A stretch of DNA of 64,000 bases from NCBI GenBank assembly GCA_964244725.1, contig CAXTJQ010000008.1, positions 1-64,000 of the forward strand. The letters run 5' to 3'. Below the pieces are notes generated by a model. It had not been told where the DNA came from, ran no database searches, and saw only the letters and a program-made list of their open reading frames with translations. Position numbers and translations under genes: made by a program. Below are positions 50,974 to 60,925 of the stretch, one piece after another (positions within the stretch are counted from its first letter, which is position 1; each line of letters starts with the position of its first letter). The DNA is from Kumtagia sp964244725 (GTDB lineage: Bacteria > Pseudomonadota > Alphaproteobacteria > Rhizobiales > Rhizobiaceae).

Positions 50974-51837
50974 ATGATGGATCCGATCTCCAAATATCTG
51001 GTCAGCTACAAGATTCCGGTCGGCGCATGGGGCAAGGCGGTCTCGGATTTTCTGACCAACAATTTCGATACGGCGTTCAGGGCGTTTTCGAGCAGCCTGA
51101 ATTTCCTGCTCGACGGGCTCGTCGATCTGCTTCTGATGGTGCCTCCGTTTCTGCTCGCGCTGATCGTCGCGGGCATCGCCTACCTGCTTCAGCGCTCGAG
51201 GCCGCTCGCGATCGGCGTGGCGCTCGGACTGCTGTTCATCCTCAACCAGAACCTCTGGAAGCAGACCATCGCGACGCTGGTGCTGGTGGTCGTGGCCGCC
51301 GCGATGTCGATGGCGATCGGCCTGCCGATCGGCATCTGGGTCGCCCACAAACCGAAGGCCTACCGGGTCATACAGCCGATCCTGGATTTCATGCAGACCA
51401 TGCCGACTTTCGTCTACCTTATCCCGATTCTCGCACTGTTCGGGCTCGGCGCGGCGCCCGGGCTGATCGTCACGATCCTGTTCGTGATCCCGACCGCCGT
51501 TCGCATGACGCATCTCGGGATGACGAGCGTGCCGAAATCGATCGTCGAGGCGGGCGAGGCGTTCGGCGCGACCAAGCGGCAGCTTCTGTGGAAGGTCGAA
51601 TTGCCCGCGGCGCTGCCGACCATCATGTCGGGCCTGACACAGTGCATCATGCTGTCGCTCTCGATGGTGGTGGTCGCGGCGCTGATCGGCGCGGGCGGGC
51701 TTGGCACCGACATCGTGCGCGCCCTGAACGCCGGTCCGCGCGGCATCCCGCTCGGCATCGAGGCGGGTCTCGCGATCGTCATCCTGGCGATCGTGCTCGA
51801 CCGGATGACGCGCATCGGCGTCGGAGGCAGGAAATGA
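50974..51837 (+). CDS. choW: Choline ABC transporter permease ChoW
   Basis: The protein has 287 residues. Six or so membrane helices. The EAA loop that docks the ATPase reads 'VEAGEAFGATKRQLLWKVEL' with the conserved Gly and following 'PAALPTIMSGL'. 'TMPTFVYLIPILALFGLGAA' is typical of ProW/OpuAB. Its stop overlaps the choV start (ATGA). Confidence 0.93.
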   Translation: MMDPISKYLVSYKIPVGAWGKAVSDFLTNNFDTAFRAFSSSLNFLLDGLVDLLLMVPPFLLALIVAGIAYLLQRSRPLAIGVALGLLFILNQNLWKQTIATLVLVVVAAAMSMAIGLPIGIWVAHKPKAYRVIQPILDFMQTMPTFVYLIPILALFGLGAAPGLIVTILFVIPTAVRMTHLGMTSVPKSIVEAGEAFGATKRQLLWKVELPAALPTIMSGLTQCIMLSLSMVVVAALIGAGGLGTDIVRALNAGPRGIPLGIEAGLAIVILAIVLDRMTRIGVGGRK

Positions 51838-53015
51838 CCGTGGCGGTCGATTTCAAGCAGGTCGATATCGTCTTCGGCAACGATCAGCGCGGATCGCTGG
51901 CCTTGATCGACCAGGGCGCGACACGGGCTGAAATCCTAGAAAAGACCGGCAAGGTGCTTGGCTGCGCGGGCGCCAACCTGACGGTGCAGGAGGGAGAGAT
52001 TTCCGTCCTCATGGGCCTGTCGGGGTCGGGCAAGTCGACCCTGCTGCGCGCCGTCAACCGGCTGAATTTCGTGTCGCGCGGTTCGGTCATGGTCAAGGAC
52101 GGCGACCGCATGGTCGATGTCGTCACCTGCGACGCGGCGACGCTGCGCCGGTTGCGGCAGAAGCAGGTGGCGATGGTGTTCCAGCAATTCGGCCTTTTGC
52201 CGTGGCGCACCGTCGAGGAGAATGTGGGCCTCGGGCTCGAACTGGCCGGGGCGCCGGAAGGCGAGCGCAAGGCGAAGGTCGGCAAGCAGCTCGACCTCGT
52301 CAATCTGACGCCCTGGGCCAAGAAATACGCCCATGAATTGTCGGGTGGCATGCAGCAGCGCGTCGGGCTGGCGCGGGCGTTCGCCACCGAGGCGCCGATC
52401 CTGCTGATGGACGAACCGTTTTCCGCGCTCGATCCGCTGATCCGCACCAAGCTTCAGGACGAGTTGCTGCAGCTGCAGAAGACACTGAAAAAAACCATCG
52501 TTTTCGTCAGCCACGATCTCGAGGAGGCGCTCAAGATCGGCAACACGATCACCATCATGGAGGGCGGGCGGATCGTCCAGTCGGGTTCGCCCGAGGACAT
52601 CGTGCTGCGGCCCGCGAACGACTATGTGCGCGACTTCATCGCCAATGTGAACCCACTCTCAGTGCTCACCGCCTGGAACGTGATGCGCGACCGGCGCGAT
52701 CTCGACCAAGGCGAGGACGGCTGGGTTTGGCTGGACCGTCGGCGCACCACGCGCTTCAAAATCGATCCCGATGGCCTTGTGGCCGCGGCGGAGCGCGACA
52801 ACAAGCCAGCAATCTGGGTGTCCTGCGCCGATGTCGAGACGCAGCCCGACGAGGCCGCGCAGGTGTTCTGGGCAACGCCGGGCACCACGCTAAAAACGGT
52901 CATGCTCGCCATGCATCGGTCTCAGACCGCGCCTGTCGCCTTGTTCGACGACCAATCGCGTTTCGTGGGCGCGATCGGCATCCGCGACGTCTTGAGCGCC
53001 GTGCTTCGTCGCTGA
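51834..53015 (+). CDS. choV: Choline ABC transporter ATPase ChoV
   Basis: The protein has 393 residues. Walker A 'GLSGSGKSTLLRAVNRL', Q-loop 'MVFQQFGLLPWRTVEENV', signature 'ELSGGMQQRVGLARA', Walker B 'PILLMDEPFSALDPL' and switch His 'VFVSHDLEEAL'. The C-terminal ~110 residues form a CBS-like regulatory tail ('PVALFDDQSRFVGAIGIRDV'), as in ProV. The start is coupled to choW by a 4-bp overlap. Confidence 0.94.
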   Translation: MTVAVDFKQVDIVFGNDQRGSLALIDQGATRAEILEKTGKVLGCAGANLTVQEGEISVLMGLSGSGKSTLLRAVNRLNFVSRGSVMVKDGDRMVDVVTCDAATLRRLRQKQVAMVFQQFGLLPWRTVEENVGLGLELAGAPEGERKAKVGKQLDLVNLTPWAKKYAHELSGGMQQRVGLARAFATEAPILLMDEPFSALDPLIRTKLQDELLQLQKTLKKTIVFVSHDLEEALKIGNTITIMEGGRIVQSGSPEDIVLRPANDYVRDFIANVNPLSVLTAWNVMRDRRDLDQGEDGWVWLDRRRTTRFKIDPDGLVAAAERDNKPAIWVSCADVETQPDEAAQVFWATPGTTLKTVMLAMHRSQTAPVALFDDQSRFVGAIGIRDVLSAVLRR

Positions 53016-53063
53016 ACCGCCTTCATGACGCCCCGCCGGTTTGGCGGTCAATGACGGCCTGGG

Positions 53064-53552
53064 CTACATGTCGACCTTTGCGCTGTCGCCGATCTCCGGA
53101 CGGGCGTCGGTCATGGCGGCGGCGATCATCTTGACGTAGCTGACGATGGTGCCGGGAGAATCCCAATACTGCGCGTCGTTCGGCGTGACCTTCAAGACGC
53201 GAATCGACGGATCGTCCGCGCTTTTCCACCAGGCCTTGGCAGGAGTCGACCAGAGTTCCTTGATCTTGGCGCGGTCGTTGGAGACCGAGGCCGCGCCGCT
53301 CACGGACACGTATTTCTGTGCGCTGGCGTCAGCGAAAGCGAGGCAAACATTCGGCGCGTTATCGATTTCGGTGTCCTTGTGGCTTTCTACGTCGGTCAGG
53401 AAATAGATCATGTTCTCCTCGCGCTCGACATGCGCCGCCATCGGCCGCGACCGGATATCCTCGTCGTCTCGCGTCGCCAGCATGCAAAAGCCGATCTTCT
53501 CCATCAGCTTCCAGACTCGGTCCAAATGCTCAGCGCCCGGCGTATCGTCCAT
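53064..53552 (-). CDS. Pyridoxamine 5'-phosphate oxidase-fold general stress protein
   Basis: The protein has 162 residues from ATG 53552 (GGAG nine bases upstream). Split-barrel: 'IGFCMLATRDDEDIRSRPMA', 'NMIYFLTDVESHKDTEIDNA', 'VCLAFADASAQKYVSVSGAA' and a C-terminal 'VTPNDAQYWDSPGTIVSYVK'. This is the general stress protein 26/COG3871 subfamily, thought to bind flavin. The physiological role is unknown. It converges with choV (48 bp). Confidence 0.88.
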   Translation of the reverse strand: MDDTPGAEHLDRVWKLMEKIGFCMLATRDDEDIRSRPMAAHVEREENMIYFLTDVESHKDTEIDNAPNVCLAFADASAQKYVSVSGAASVSNDRAKIKELWSTPAKAWWKSADDPSIRVLKVTPNDAQYWDSPGTIVSYVKMIAAAMTDARPEIGDSAKVDM

Positions 53553-53723
53553 TTTCAAATTCTCCACGGATTGTATAAAGGCAGCAACTCTCGCCGCCGA
53601 CCAAGGTTCCGCCAATAAGGCGCACCGATGTCGCCGTGGGCGGAGCCTGATGGACGGAAAGCCGACGCCATGGCAAAAGGGCGCTCCGCCCCGCCTGCAC
53701 CCGTCGTTCGCGAGCATGCTACG

Positions 53724-54029
53724 ATGACCGATATCGTCACCAAACCCCGCACCCAGACCCGGCCCAAGCTCGAACGGCCGAAGCTGCACAAGGTCATCCT
53801 GATCAACGACGATTTCACGCCGCGAGAATTCGTGGTGCTTGTGCTGAAGGGCGAGTTCAGGCTTTCCGAGGACCAGGCCTACAAAGTGATGATCACGGCC
53901 CACCGGCGCGGCGTCTGCGTCGTCGCCGTGTTCACCAAGGACGTCGCCGAGACCAAGGCCGACCGCGCCAACGCCGCGGCGGCTGCGAAGGAATATCCAC
54001 TGCATTTCACGACGGAGCCGGAGGAGTGA
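53724..54029 (+). CDS. clpS: ClpS-family adaptor of ClpAP protease
   Basis: The protein has 101 residues from ATG 53724 ('MTDIVTKPRTQTRPKLERPK'). Earlier in-frame starts at 53670 and 53628 are possible but not family-like. Core motifs 'HKVILINDDFTPREFVVLVL', 'AYKVMITAHRRGVCVVAVFT' and 'VAETKA' carry the N-degron pocket (N-D/E-D-Y/F-T) and the ClpA-binding face. The sequence is closest in style to the second rhizobial ClpS paralogue. clpA is not adjacent. Confidence 0.9.
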   Translation: MTDIVTKPRTQTRPKLERPKLHKVILINDDFTPREFVVLVLKGEFRLSEDQAYKVMITAHRRGVCVVAVFTKDVAETKADRANAAAAAKEYPLHFTTEPEE

Positions 54030-54123
54030 GTTTTTCCGACCTTTTTGGTTGAGATAGCATTTTGAACGCATGTCGATCCATGCCCTTCGCTCAGCATAAG
54101 TTCAAGACAACGGAGGCGAGTCA

Positions 54124-54774
54124 TTGGCTAAAAAAGCGACCGTGATTCACACGGCTTTCAATCCGGGACTCGCGCTTCCATTCAGTCTGCGCACCAGCGA
54201 CTTCGAGCACGCTATGCAAGACGTTTATGATTTCTTTGCTGATGTGAACGAATTGTTGTTAGCCAAGGGTCTGCACCGAATGGACGATATGCTACGTCCA
54301 GCGGCCATGAGCGGAATGATATCCGACATGGTCACGGCGTCGCTTGCAAAGTTTTCGCGCGGGTTGGTCTAAAACCGACATTTCAACGGACATCCGGACT
54401 TGATTGTGCGCGGTCGATACAGTGACGACGCAATTGCCTCTGGGCAGGATGGAGTCGAGATCAAGAGTATTCGAAAGCAAGGCGGCGCGGTCGATACCCA
54501 CGGCGCACGAGCGCAATGGATGTGCGTCTTCGTTTATCAGGTGGACAATTCAACGGAACCTGCCTCCAATCGCGATCCCATGCAGTTTACGGAAGTTTAC
54601 TTGGGCCAAGTGATCGAGGAAGATTTTCGCTCCAACGCTCGCGGCACGCTGGGTACAAGGACGGCGACGCTGCATGCTCGGGGCATCGCAAAACTCCGGC
54701 AAGGCTGGATATACCGGGTTGAGACGCCAATGGCTTCTTCGAAGCAGCGTCCTTCCTTAAAGCTGAAGATGTAA
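54124..54774 (+). pseudogene. Restriction endonuclease (PD-(D/E)xK), interrupted by one in-frame TAA
   Basis: A TTG start at 54124 has GGAGG seven bases upstream. The frame reads 82 codons to TAA at 54370-54372, then continues in the same frame without further stops to 54774. The sequence across the stop is continuous ('SRGLV*NRHFNGHPDLIV'), and the nuclease core follows: Asp in 'GHPDLIVRGRY' and Glu-x-Lys in 'DGVEIKSIRK'. Only one codon is broken, so the mutation looks recent (for example GAA or AAA to TAA). A methyltransferase gene follows 10 bp on. Composition is more AT-rich than the surroundings. Confidence 0.72.
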
Positions 54775-54784
54775 AAAAAGGCTC

Positions 54785-55966
54785 TTGACGTCCCGACGTC
54801 TTTTGCTTTCCCTAGGCGATATCAAGAGGAGTCTCGCCATGTTGCCTCCCGGCAGTGTTCGTGACGCAATAGTGGAACATTTGGCGATTGTCGCGGCGGA
54901 TCAATCCGTCGAGGAAATTCACGCTGCCGTCGTCGCCAAATTGGGAACTGTTGGAGCGACATCAGTGCGTTCCTATCTACGTCTGAACAGCCCGCCGACT
55001 TTCGAGCGCATGGCGCGCGGGCGATATCGTCTTAGTAGCCCTCTTGCAAGAACCAGTGATCTGGACCGAGTCGCGGCGATGCCTGTCTTTGTCGATAACC
55101 TCACCAAACTTTACCATGCAGACTGCTTCGATTAGCTTTCGGTTCAGCCCGCACAGTCCATACATGCCGTTGTCACCGATCCGCCCTATGGTCTGGTGGA
55201 ATTCAGCGACAAAGAGATCGGCAAGTTGCGATCCGGAAAAGGTGGCGTGTGGCGCATCCCTCCATCATTTGATGGCCACCGTCGTTCGCCACTTCCACGC
55301 TTTACGACACTCGATCACGATGACCGGTTTGCACTCTTTGTTTTCTTCAAGAAACTGGCGGTGCATCTTAAGCGCGTGATCGTACCTGGCGCGAACGTAG
55401 TCGTGGCTTCAAATCCCTTGTTGGCTCACATCGTCGCCGGTGCGATGTCCGAGGGAGGATTGGAGTTGCGCGGCTACATCGCTCGAACTGTGATGACCAT
55501 GCGCGGTGGTGATCGGCCCAAAAACGCTCACGTCGAATTCAGTGGGGTCAGCGTGATGCCGCGTTCAATGTGGGAACCGTGGGTTATTCTCCGGTCGCCG
55601 CTTGACGGCAAAGTTTCTGATAACTTGCGACGCTGGAAGACGGGCGGCTTCAAGCGTCCATCGGACGAACGACCCTTCGGTGATCTAATACAATCGCGTC
55701 GGACGTCGGCGTCGGAACGAAGACTTGCTCCTCACCCGTCACTCAAACCACAAGCAGTTCTTCGGCAGATCGTTGAGGCTTCTCTACCTCTGGGCGAGGG
55801 CATTGTGCTCGATCCTTTTGCTGGATCGGGCTCTACACTGGCTGCCGCCTGCGCGGTTGGTTACCCCAGCATCGGCATCGAGTTAGACGCTGAATACGTT
55901 AAGCTTGCTGCGGCTGCGATCCCAAAGCTGGCTGCCTTGTCAATCAAACAGCAAGCGCGTCCCTAA
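54785..55966 (+). pseudogene. DNA methyltransferase (beta-type N6/N4), interrupted by one in-frame TAG
   Basis: The frame from TTG 54785 (AAAAGGCTC upstream) runs to TAG at 55133-55135 and continues in the same frame to 55966. Across the stop it reads 'LYHADCFD*LSVQPAQSIHAVV', where homologues would be expected to have Trp (TGG to TAG). The catalytic motif IV 'TDPPYG' (55175-55192) comes just after the stop and motif I 'DPFAGSGSTLAAA' (55811-55849) near the end. The order IV...I is beta class. An N-terminal winged-helix-like region of about 100 residues precedes. If the stop is real the enzyme is dead, unless internal initiation or suppression occurs. Confidence 0.75.
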
Positions 55967-56034
55967 CTTATCTCGGCGACTCGAATGCCTCCGCACTCGG
56001 CCCACAACCGATCCGGCAAATACAATCCGCCCTT

Positions 56035-58101
56035 CTACCGCCCCTCGCGATACCACATACTGCCCAGCGCCAGCAGCAATAGCGACAGCCCCAAAAATCC
56101 GCCGAACAGCGGCACGCGGCTGACCGATTTCAGCACGCTGTCGCTGGTGGTGCGCAGGCCGATCCAGTCGCGGCCCGATGCCTCGGAGGTGGCCCGCACC
56201 GGCACGATCGAGGGCAGCGACACGCCCGTCAGGCCGGCAAGGCGGCGGGTGCTGCCGCCCGATGCCTGCGTGACAGGCCTGAGGACGTTTTCCGTCGAAA
56301 CGGTATCCGCGAATTCCGGCGCGTTGACGGGGCCGATATGGGCAAGCGCGGAAAGGTCGCCGTTGCCGATCTGGTAAAGGCCGATTTCGGTGGTCTCGAC
56401 GCTGCCGAGGAACAGGCCGGGCTCCGCGGCGGCGAGCGGCACGGACAGCGTCTTGCCGGTCGGCGTGATGACCTTGGCCGGGCCGGGATCGTCGCTCATC
56501 GTCTGCCGACGGATGTCGAGCACCATGCCGCGGCCGTCGGCGGTCAGGCGCTCCTCCTCCAGTTCGGGCTCCTTCATCAGCCAGTGGGCGATGCGGCGAT
56601 AGAGCGAAACGTCCGGCCCGCCGCCTTCGAAACCGCGCGACCAGAGCCAGCCCTGGTCCGACAGCAGCATGCCGACGCGGCCCTCGCCCTTGCGGTTGAG
56701 CAGCAGCAGCGGCCTGTCGTCCGGACCCTTCATGACCGCTGTGCCTTCCGGCTGGTCGACGCCGATCAGGCGGAACCAGCGGCTCCAGTGCGGCGGCTCG
56801 AAAGCCGAGCCTTCAAGACCGCGCGTCACGGGATGACGTTTGCCGAGGTCGGTGAGGCGTGGATAGAAAGCCTGTTCGAGCACGTCGCCGGTCGGCAGAG
56901 CCGGCAGGGCCGACATCAGCGGCGTGCGCGCGACCGAGGCCTCGCCGGCATATTCGGGCCCGGCCGCGATCAAGAGGGCGCCGCCTTTTTCGACATATTC
57001 GGCGATGTAGTCGTAATAGAGGATCGGCAGCACGTCGCGGTGCTGATATCGGTCGAAGACGATCAGGTCGAAATCCTGAATCTTGTCGACGAAAAGCTCG
57101 CGGGTCGGAAAGGCGATCAGCGACAATTCGTTGATCGGCGTGCCGTCCTGTTTCTCCGGCGGGCGCAGGATGGTGAAGTGGACGAGGTCGACCGAGGCGT
57201 CCGCCTTGAGCAGGTTGCGCCAGGTGCGCTCGCCGGCATGCGGCTCGCCGGAGACGAGCAGCACGCGCAAATTCTCGCGGATGCCGTCGACCAGCGCCAC
57301 TGCGTGGTTGTTGGTCGCGGTCAGTTCGCCCTCGACCGGGTCGATGGACAGTTCGACGATGTTGCGGCCAGCGGTCGGCAGGCTCAGCGACAGGCGCATC
57401 TCGCGGCCGATCTCGGCGCGTTCGACGGCGACCTGGTTGCCGTCGACGGACACGCGGACATCGACGGTTCCGCCGTCGCCGTTCGATTCCAGGACGCGGT
57501 AGGTCATGTCCAGCGGCTTGCCGACGAGGCCGAAGCGCGGCGCGTTCTCGAAGCGGATGCGGCGGTCCATTTCCCGGTCGTTGCCGGTGATGAGCGCATG
57601 CAGAGGGCCGCCGACGCCTTGCGCGTTGGCCGGAACGTCGTGGACCTGGCCATCGGTGATCATGATCGATCCGCCGATGCGCGAGGCCGGCACGTCGCGG
57701 AACGCGCTTTCGAGCGAGCCGAACAGTTGCGTCCGGGTGCGGTCGTCGGCGGCCGCGGCCTTGCCGGCCTCCACGACGCGCACGTCGAACTGCTTGAAGC
57801 GCGCGAGACGCTCGCGCAGTCCGGCCAGCGCCTGGTCGGTCTGCGCCGTGCGTTCGCCGATGTCCTGGCTCTGGCTCCGGTCGACGACCAGCGCGACGAC
57901 GCTCTTCGAGGGCTCGCGCTCCTCGTCGAGGAAGACCGGGTTGACGAGGGCCGCGGCCAGCGCGCAAAGCGCCGCGATGCGAAAGACCGCGCCGCGCTGG
58001 CGCAGCCAAAGGCCCGCGAGAGCGAGGATGGCCACCGGGACAAGGATCGCGGCCAGCCATGACCAGGAGAGCAGGGGTTCGAAGGCGAGCGACCAGGCCA
58101 T
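56035..58101 (-). CDS. Membrane protein with degenerate VWA/amidotransferase-like domains, BatA-cluster
   Basis: The protein has 688 residues from ATG 58101, immediately after the upstream stop (58103). Two N-terminal membrane segments ('WLAAILVPVAILALAGLWL', 'IAALCALAAALVNPVF') are followed by a VWA-like region with MIDAS 'VVDRSQSQ'. A large region like class I glutamine-amidotransferase/unknown repeats follows ('FDLIVFDRYQHRDVLPILYY', 'YVEKGGALLIAAGPEYAGEA'). One C-terminal membrane segment ends the protein. Last gene of the leftward MoxR cluster. Function unknown. Confidence 0.85.
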   Translation of the reverse strand: MAWSLAFEPLLSWSWLAAILVPVAILALAGLWLRQRGAVFRIAALCALAAALVNPVFLDEEREPSKSVVALVVDRSQSQDIGERTAQTDQALAGLRERLARFKQFDVRVVEAGKAAAADDRTRTQLFGSLESAFRDVPASRIGGSIMITDGQVHDVPANAQGVGGPLHALITGNDREMDRRIRFENAPRFGLVGKPLDMTYRVLESNGDGGTVDVRVSVDGNQVAVERAEIGREMRLSLSLPTAGRNIVELSIDPVEGELTATNNHAVALVDGIRENLRVLLVSGEPHAGERTWRNLLKADASVDLVHFTILRPPEKQDGTPINELSLIAFPTRELFVDKIQDFDLIVFDRYQHRDVLPILYYDYIAEYVEKGGALLIAAGPEYAGEASVARTPLMSALPALPTGDVLEQAFYPRLTDLGKRHPVTRGLEGSAFEPPHWSRWFRLIGVDQPEGTAVMKGPDDRPLLLLNRKGEGRVGMLLSDQGWLWSRGFEGGGPDVSLYRRIAHWLMKEPELEEERLTADGRGMVLDIRRQTMSDDPGPAKVITPTGKTLSVPLAAAEPGLFLGSVETTEIGLYQIGNGDLSALAHIGPVNAPEFADTVSTENVLRPVTQASGGSTRRLAGLTGVSLPSIVPVRATSEASGRDWIGLRTTSDSVLKSVSRVPLFGGFLGLSLLLLALGSMWYREGR

Positions 58102-58102
58102 C

Positions 58103-60925
58103 CTATTGCCCCAGTCTTTCGAGCAGAGCCGGCACATGGACCTGATCGGACTTGTAGTTGCCGGTCAGCATGTACATGACCATGTTGACGCCGGCGCGCA
58201 GAGCATAGATGCGCTGCATCGGGTCGTCGGGAACGGTCGGGAACAGCGGCGCGCCGTCGGCGTCGACCGCCCAGGCGCCGGCGAAATCGTTTGAGGTGAT
58301 CATGATCGGCGAAACGCCGTCGCCGGTGCGCACCGGACGGTTGTCGGTGTTCCGCGCCTCGAGCGAAGCCTCGACCCAGAGCGGCCCGCCGTTGAAGCGA
58401 CCGGGAAAACCGTCGAGGATGAAGAAGGATTTGGTCAGCACGTGGTCTTCAGGCGCCGGTTCAAGGGCCGGAACGTTGAGGTCGCCCAGGATGTCGCGCA
58501 GGCGCTGGGTCTCGGGGCTCGTCGAACTTTCCAGCCCGACCGCGTATTGGTCGCGCGTGTCGAACAGCACGGTCCCGCCCTGCTTCATGTATTCGTCGAT
58601 GCGCGCCATGGCTTCCTGCGTCGGCATCGCGGCCGCAGGATCGATCGGCCAGTAGATCATCGGATAGAAGGCGAGTTCGTCCTTGGCGATGTCGACGCCG
58701 GCGGGTTCGCCCGGCTCGAGCGCGGTCTTCTCGACCAGAAAGCGGCGCAGGCCTTCCAGCCCGGCGCGGCTGACGGCGTCGACGCCGCTGTCGCCGGTGA
58801 CGACATACGCGAGCCGCGTGGTCGAGATGGCGGCGATCGCCTCGGCATCGCCAGGCCGCGAATCGTCGGCCAGGGCGCCCGGCGTGGAGGCGAGCAGCGC
58901 CGTCACCGCCATCGCAGACAGCGCGGCCGCCATGGCGTGTCCCGGCCTCCACGGACGCTTCCAGCGGAGCCGGCCCGCAAGCCACAGCACGATCAGCCCG
59001 TCCATGGCCAGCGCGATCAGGGCCGCCACCAGCAGCGGGGCCGTCAGGTCGCGCGATTCGTCGAGGCCATACCGCTCCTCGACCAGGGGCGCCGAAACCG
59101 AGGGCTTGACGATCGGGGCAAGGCCGGCGCCGGCTTCAAGCAGATTGCGCGCCACGACGCCGTCGTCCGTTCCATAGAGGCCGGGCGGATTTTCGAGCGT
59201 GACTCCGGCGCCGGGCCTGCCCGTATCCAGCGGCCGGGCATCGGGGCCTGGCGGGACGATCAGCCCGTCGGCGGAGATCATCCGGTACGGCGGCAGGGCG
59301 GCTGCGCTCCCGCCGGCCGCCGCGACGGCGGCGCCCTGGTTGCGGGACAGTTGCACGATGCGCCGCAGCATCTCGACGAAGGTTCCGGATATGGGCAGGT
59401 TCGACCATGTCGCGAGCGGCGTGACGTGGAACAGGACGACGATCCCTTTGCTGCGGCGGTCGGCGGTCACCAGCGGCGTGCCGTCGGCAAGCGTCGCCCA
59501 GGTGCGGCTCGCCAGATCGGCGGTCGGCTCGGCGAGAATCTGGCGCGTGACGGTGACGTCGCTCGGCGGCGGCAGGTCTGAGAACGGGCCGTTGGCGGGG
59601 AATTCAGTCACCGCCTGCGGCTTCGACCATGACAGCGAGCCGCCGAGGAGCCGCTCGCCAAGCCGCAATTTCACAGGCAGGAGATCCGGGTCGTCGCCGG
59701 AGGTAATGAGGCGCGAGCTGGCGAAGCGCACGAGGGTGCCGCCATCCTCCATCCATTTCAGCAGGGCCGCGCGGGCGCTGTCGGGAATGGCGCCGACATC
59801 GCCCATCATGATGACGGCGGGCTTCTGTTCGAGGAGTTGCGGCACCGCCTCCGTCAGTTCCGGACTGGCCGGCTCGATCAGGTCGGCATAGGGCTCCAGG
59901 GCCCGGCGGATATAGTAGAGCGGCGACAGCAACTGCCGCCCCTCGTCGACGGGCGTTTGCGAGAGCAGGCCGACGCGGCGACGCTTGGCGCTGTCGTCGA
60001 GCAGGCGCATGCCCGCCGCGTGGGCCTCGCCGTCGAGCGCGATGGAGGCGAAATCGTTGCGGAGTTCGAACGGCACGACGATCTCGCCCGTCGCCACGGT
60101 CTCGCCGGGGCGGAACGTCACCGCGGCGTCGCCGATCCGCCGGCCTTTGCCATCGAAAGCGCCGGCGGTCATGAAGCGCGGGGCCGCGCCGGACGATGCC
60201 CGCACCGCCGTCACCACGAGCCGGTCGACCGCGTTGTCGGCGCCAGTCAGGCCGACCATGTCGAGCCGGTCCGCCGCTGCCCAGATGACGTGGGCGGGCT
60301 CATTGGCGAACAACGTCGAGAAAGCCTCGGAATCGGTTTTTTCGGCCAGACCGTCCGATAGGACGGCGATCGTCGCGCCCGGAAAAATCTTTAAGACGTT
60401 CGAAACGCTCGAATAGACGGCTGGCCGGTCAGCCGGGATGGGTTGCGGCCGCACCGCATTGAGGCGGTTGAGCGCATCTCTACCGTTGTAGGGGCCGATC
60501 CCGGCGTTGGGTTTCTCCGCCGTGAAGGCGAGAATGATCGGGATTTCGCTATGATCCGCGTCGGCGATCAGCCGCCGCGCGGTGGCGGCGCGCGCGTCCC
60601 AATCGGTGGCGCTCGCCCAGCTGTTGTCGATGACCAGCGCAAGCGCGGAGCCCGACGTCGCGACCCGCTCGCGGGGGTTGAACGTCGGCTCGGCCAGCGC
60701 CAGGACCACCAGCGCGGCGAGCAGAAGCCGCAGCAGCGTCAGCCACCACGGACTGTTCTGCGGCTGCTCCTCGCGTTTCAGAACCTGCGCCAGGACGCGC
60801 AACGGTGGAAACACCTCGGTCTGCGGCTTTGGCGGCGTCAGGCGCAGCAGCCACCAGATCGCCGGCAGCGCGAGCAAGCCCCAGAGAATCGCCGGAAAGC
60901 CAAACGCGAGCGGCAGCCAGCTCAT
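58103..60925 (-). CDS. BatA/DUF4159 fusion membrane protein
   Basis: The protein has 940 residues. The start ATG 60925 overlaps the DUF58 gene stop (ATGA). N-terminal BatA-type domain with two membrane helices ('FGFPAILWGLLALPAIWWLL', 'LLRLLLAALVVLALAEPTFN'), a VWA-like part ('ALALVIDNSWASATDWDARA', a degenerate MIDAS), two central membrane helices near 655-710, and a C-terminal DUF4159 domain (about 730-935, 'FYPMIYWPIDPAAAMPTQEA'). This order is typical of Rhizobiales MoxR clusters, thought to act in envelope or protein-complex maturation. Confidence 0.9.
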   Translation of the reverse strand: MSWLPLAFGFPAILWGLLALPAIWWLLRLTPPKPQTEVFPPLRVLAQVLKREEQPQNSPWWLTLLRLLLAALVVLALAEPTFNPRERVATSGSALALVIDNSWASATDWDARAATARRLIADADHSEIPIILAFTAEKPNAGIGPYNGRDALNRLNAVRPQPIPADRPAVYSSVSNVLKIFPGATIAVLSDGLAEKTDSEAFSTLFANEPAHVIWAAADRLDMVGLTGADNAVDRLVVTAVRASSGAAPRFMTAGAFDGKGRRIGDAAVTFRPGETVATGEIVVPFELRNDFASIALDGEAHAAGMRLLDDSAKRRRVGLLSQTPVDEGRQLLSPLYYIRRALEPYADLIEPASPELTEAVPQLLEQKPAVIMMGDVGAIPDSARAALLKWMEDGGTLVRFASSRLITSGDDPDLLPVKLRLGERLLGGSLSWSKPQAVTEFPANGPFSDLPPPSDVTVTRQILAEPTADLASRTWATLADGTPLVTADRRSKGIVVLFHVTPLATWSNLPISGTFVEMLRRIVQLSRNQGAAVAAAGGSAAALPPYRMISADGLIVPPGPDARPLDTGRPGAGVTLENPPGLYGTDDGVVARNLLEAGAGLAPIVKPSVSAPLVEERYGLDESRDLTAPLLVAALIALAMDGLIVLWLAGRLRWKRPWRPGHAMAAALSAMAVTALLASTPGALADDSRPGDAEAIAAISTTRLAYVVTGDSGVDAVSRAGLEGLRRFLVEKTALEPGEPAGVDIAKDELAFYPMIYWPIDPAAAMPTQEAMARIDEYMKQGGTVLFDTRDQYAVGLESSTSPETQRLRDILGDLNVPALEPAPEDHVLTKSFFILDGFPGRFNGGPLWVEASLEARNTDNRPVRTGDGVSPIMITSNDFAGAWAVDADGAPLFPTVPDDPMQRIYALRAGVNMVMYMLTGNYKSDQVHVPALLERLGQ

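Noticed and set aside
53029..53043. CCGCC-GGTTT-GGCGG hairpin between choV and the convergent gene
   Set aside because: Five-bp stem with no T-tract; too weak to call a terminator.
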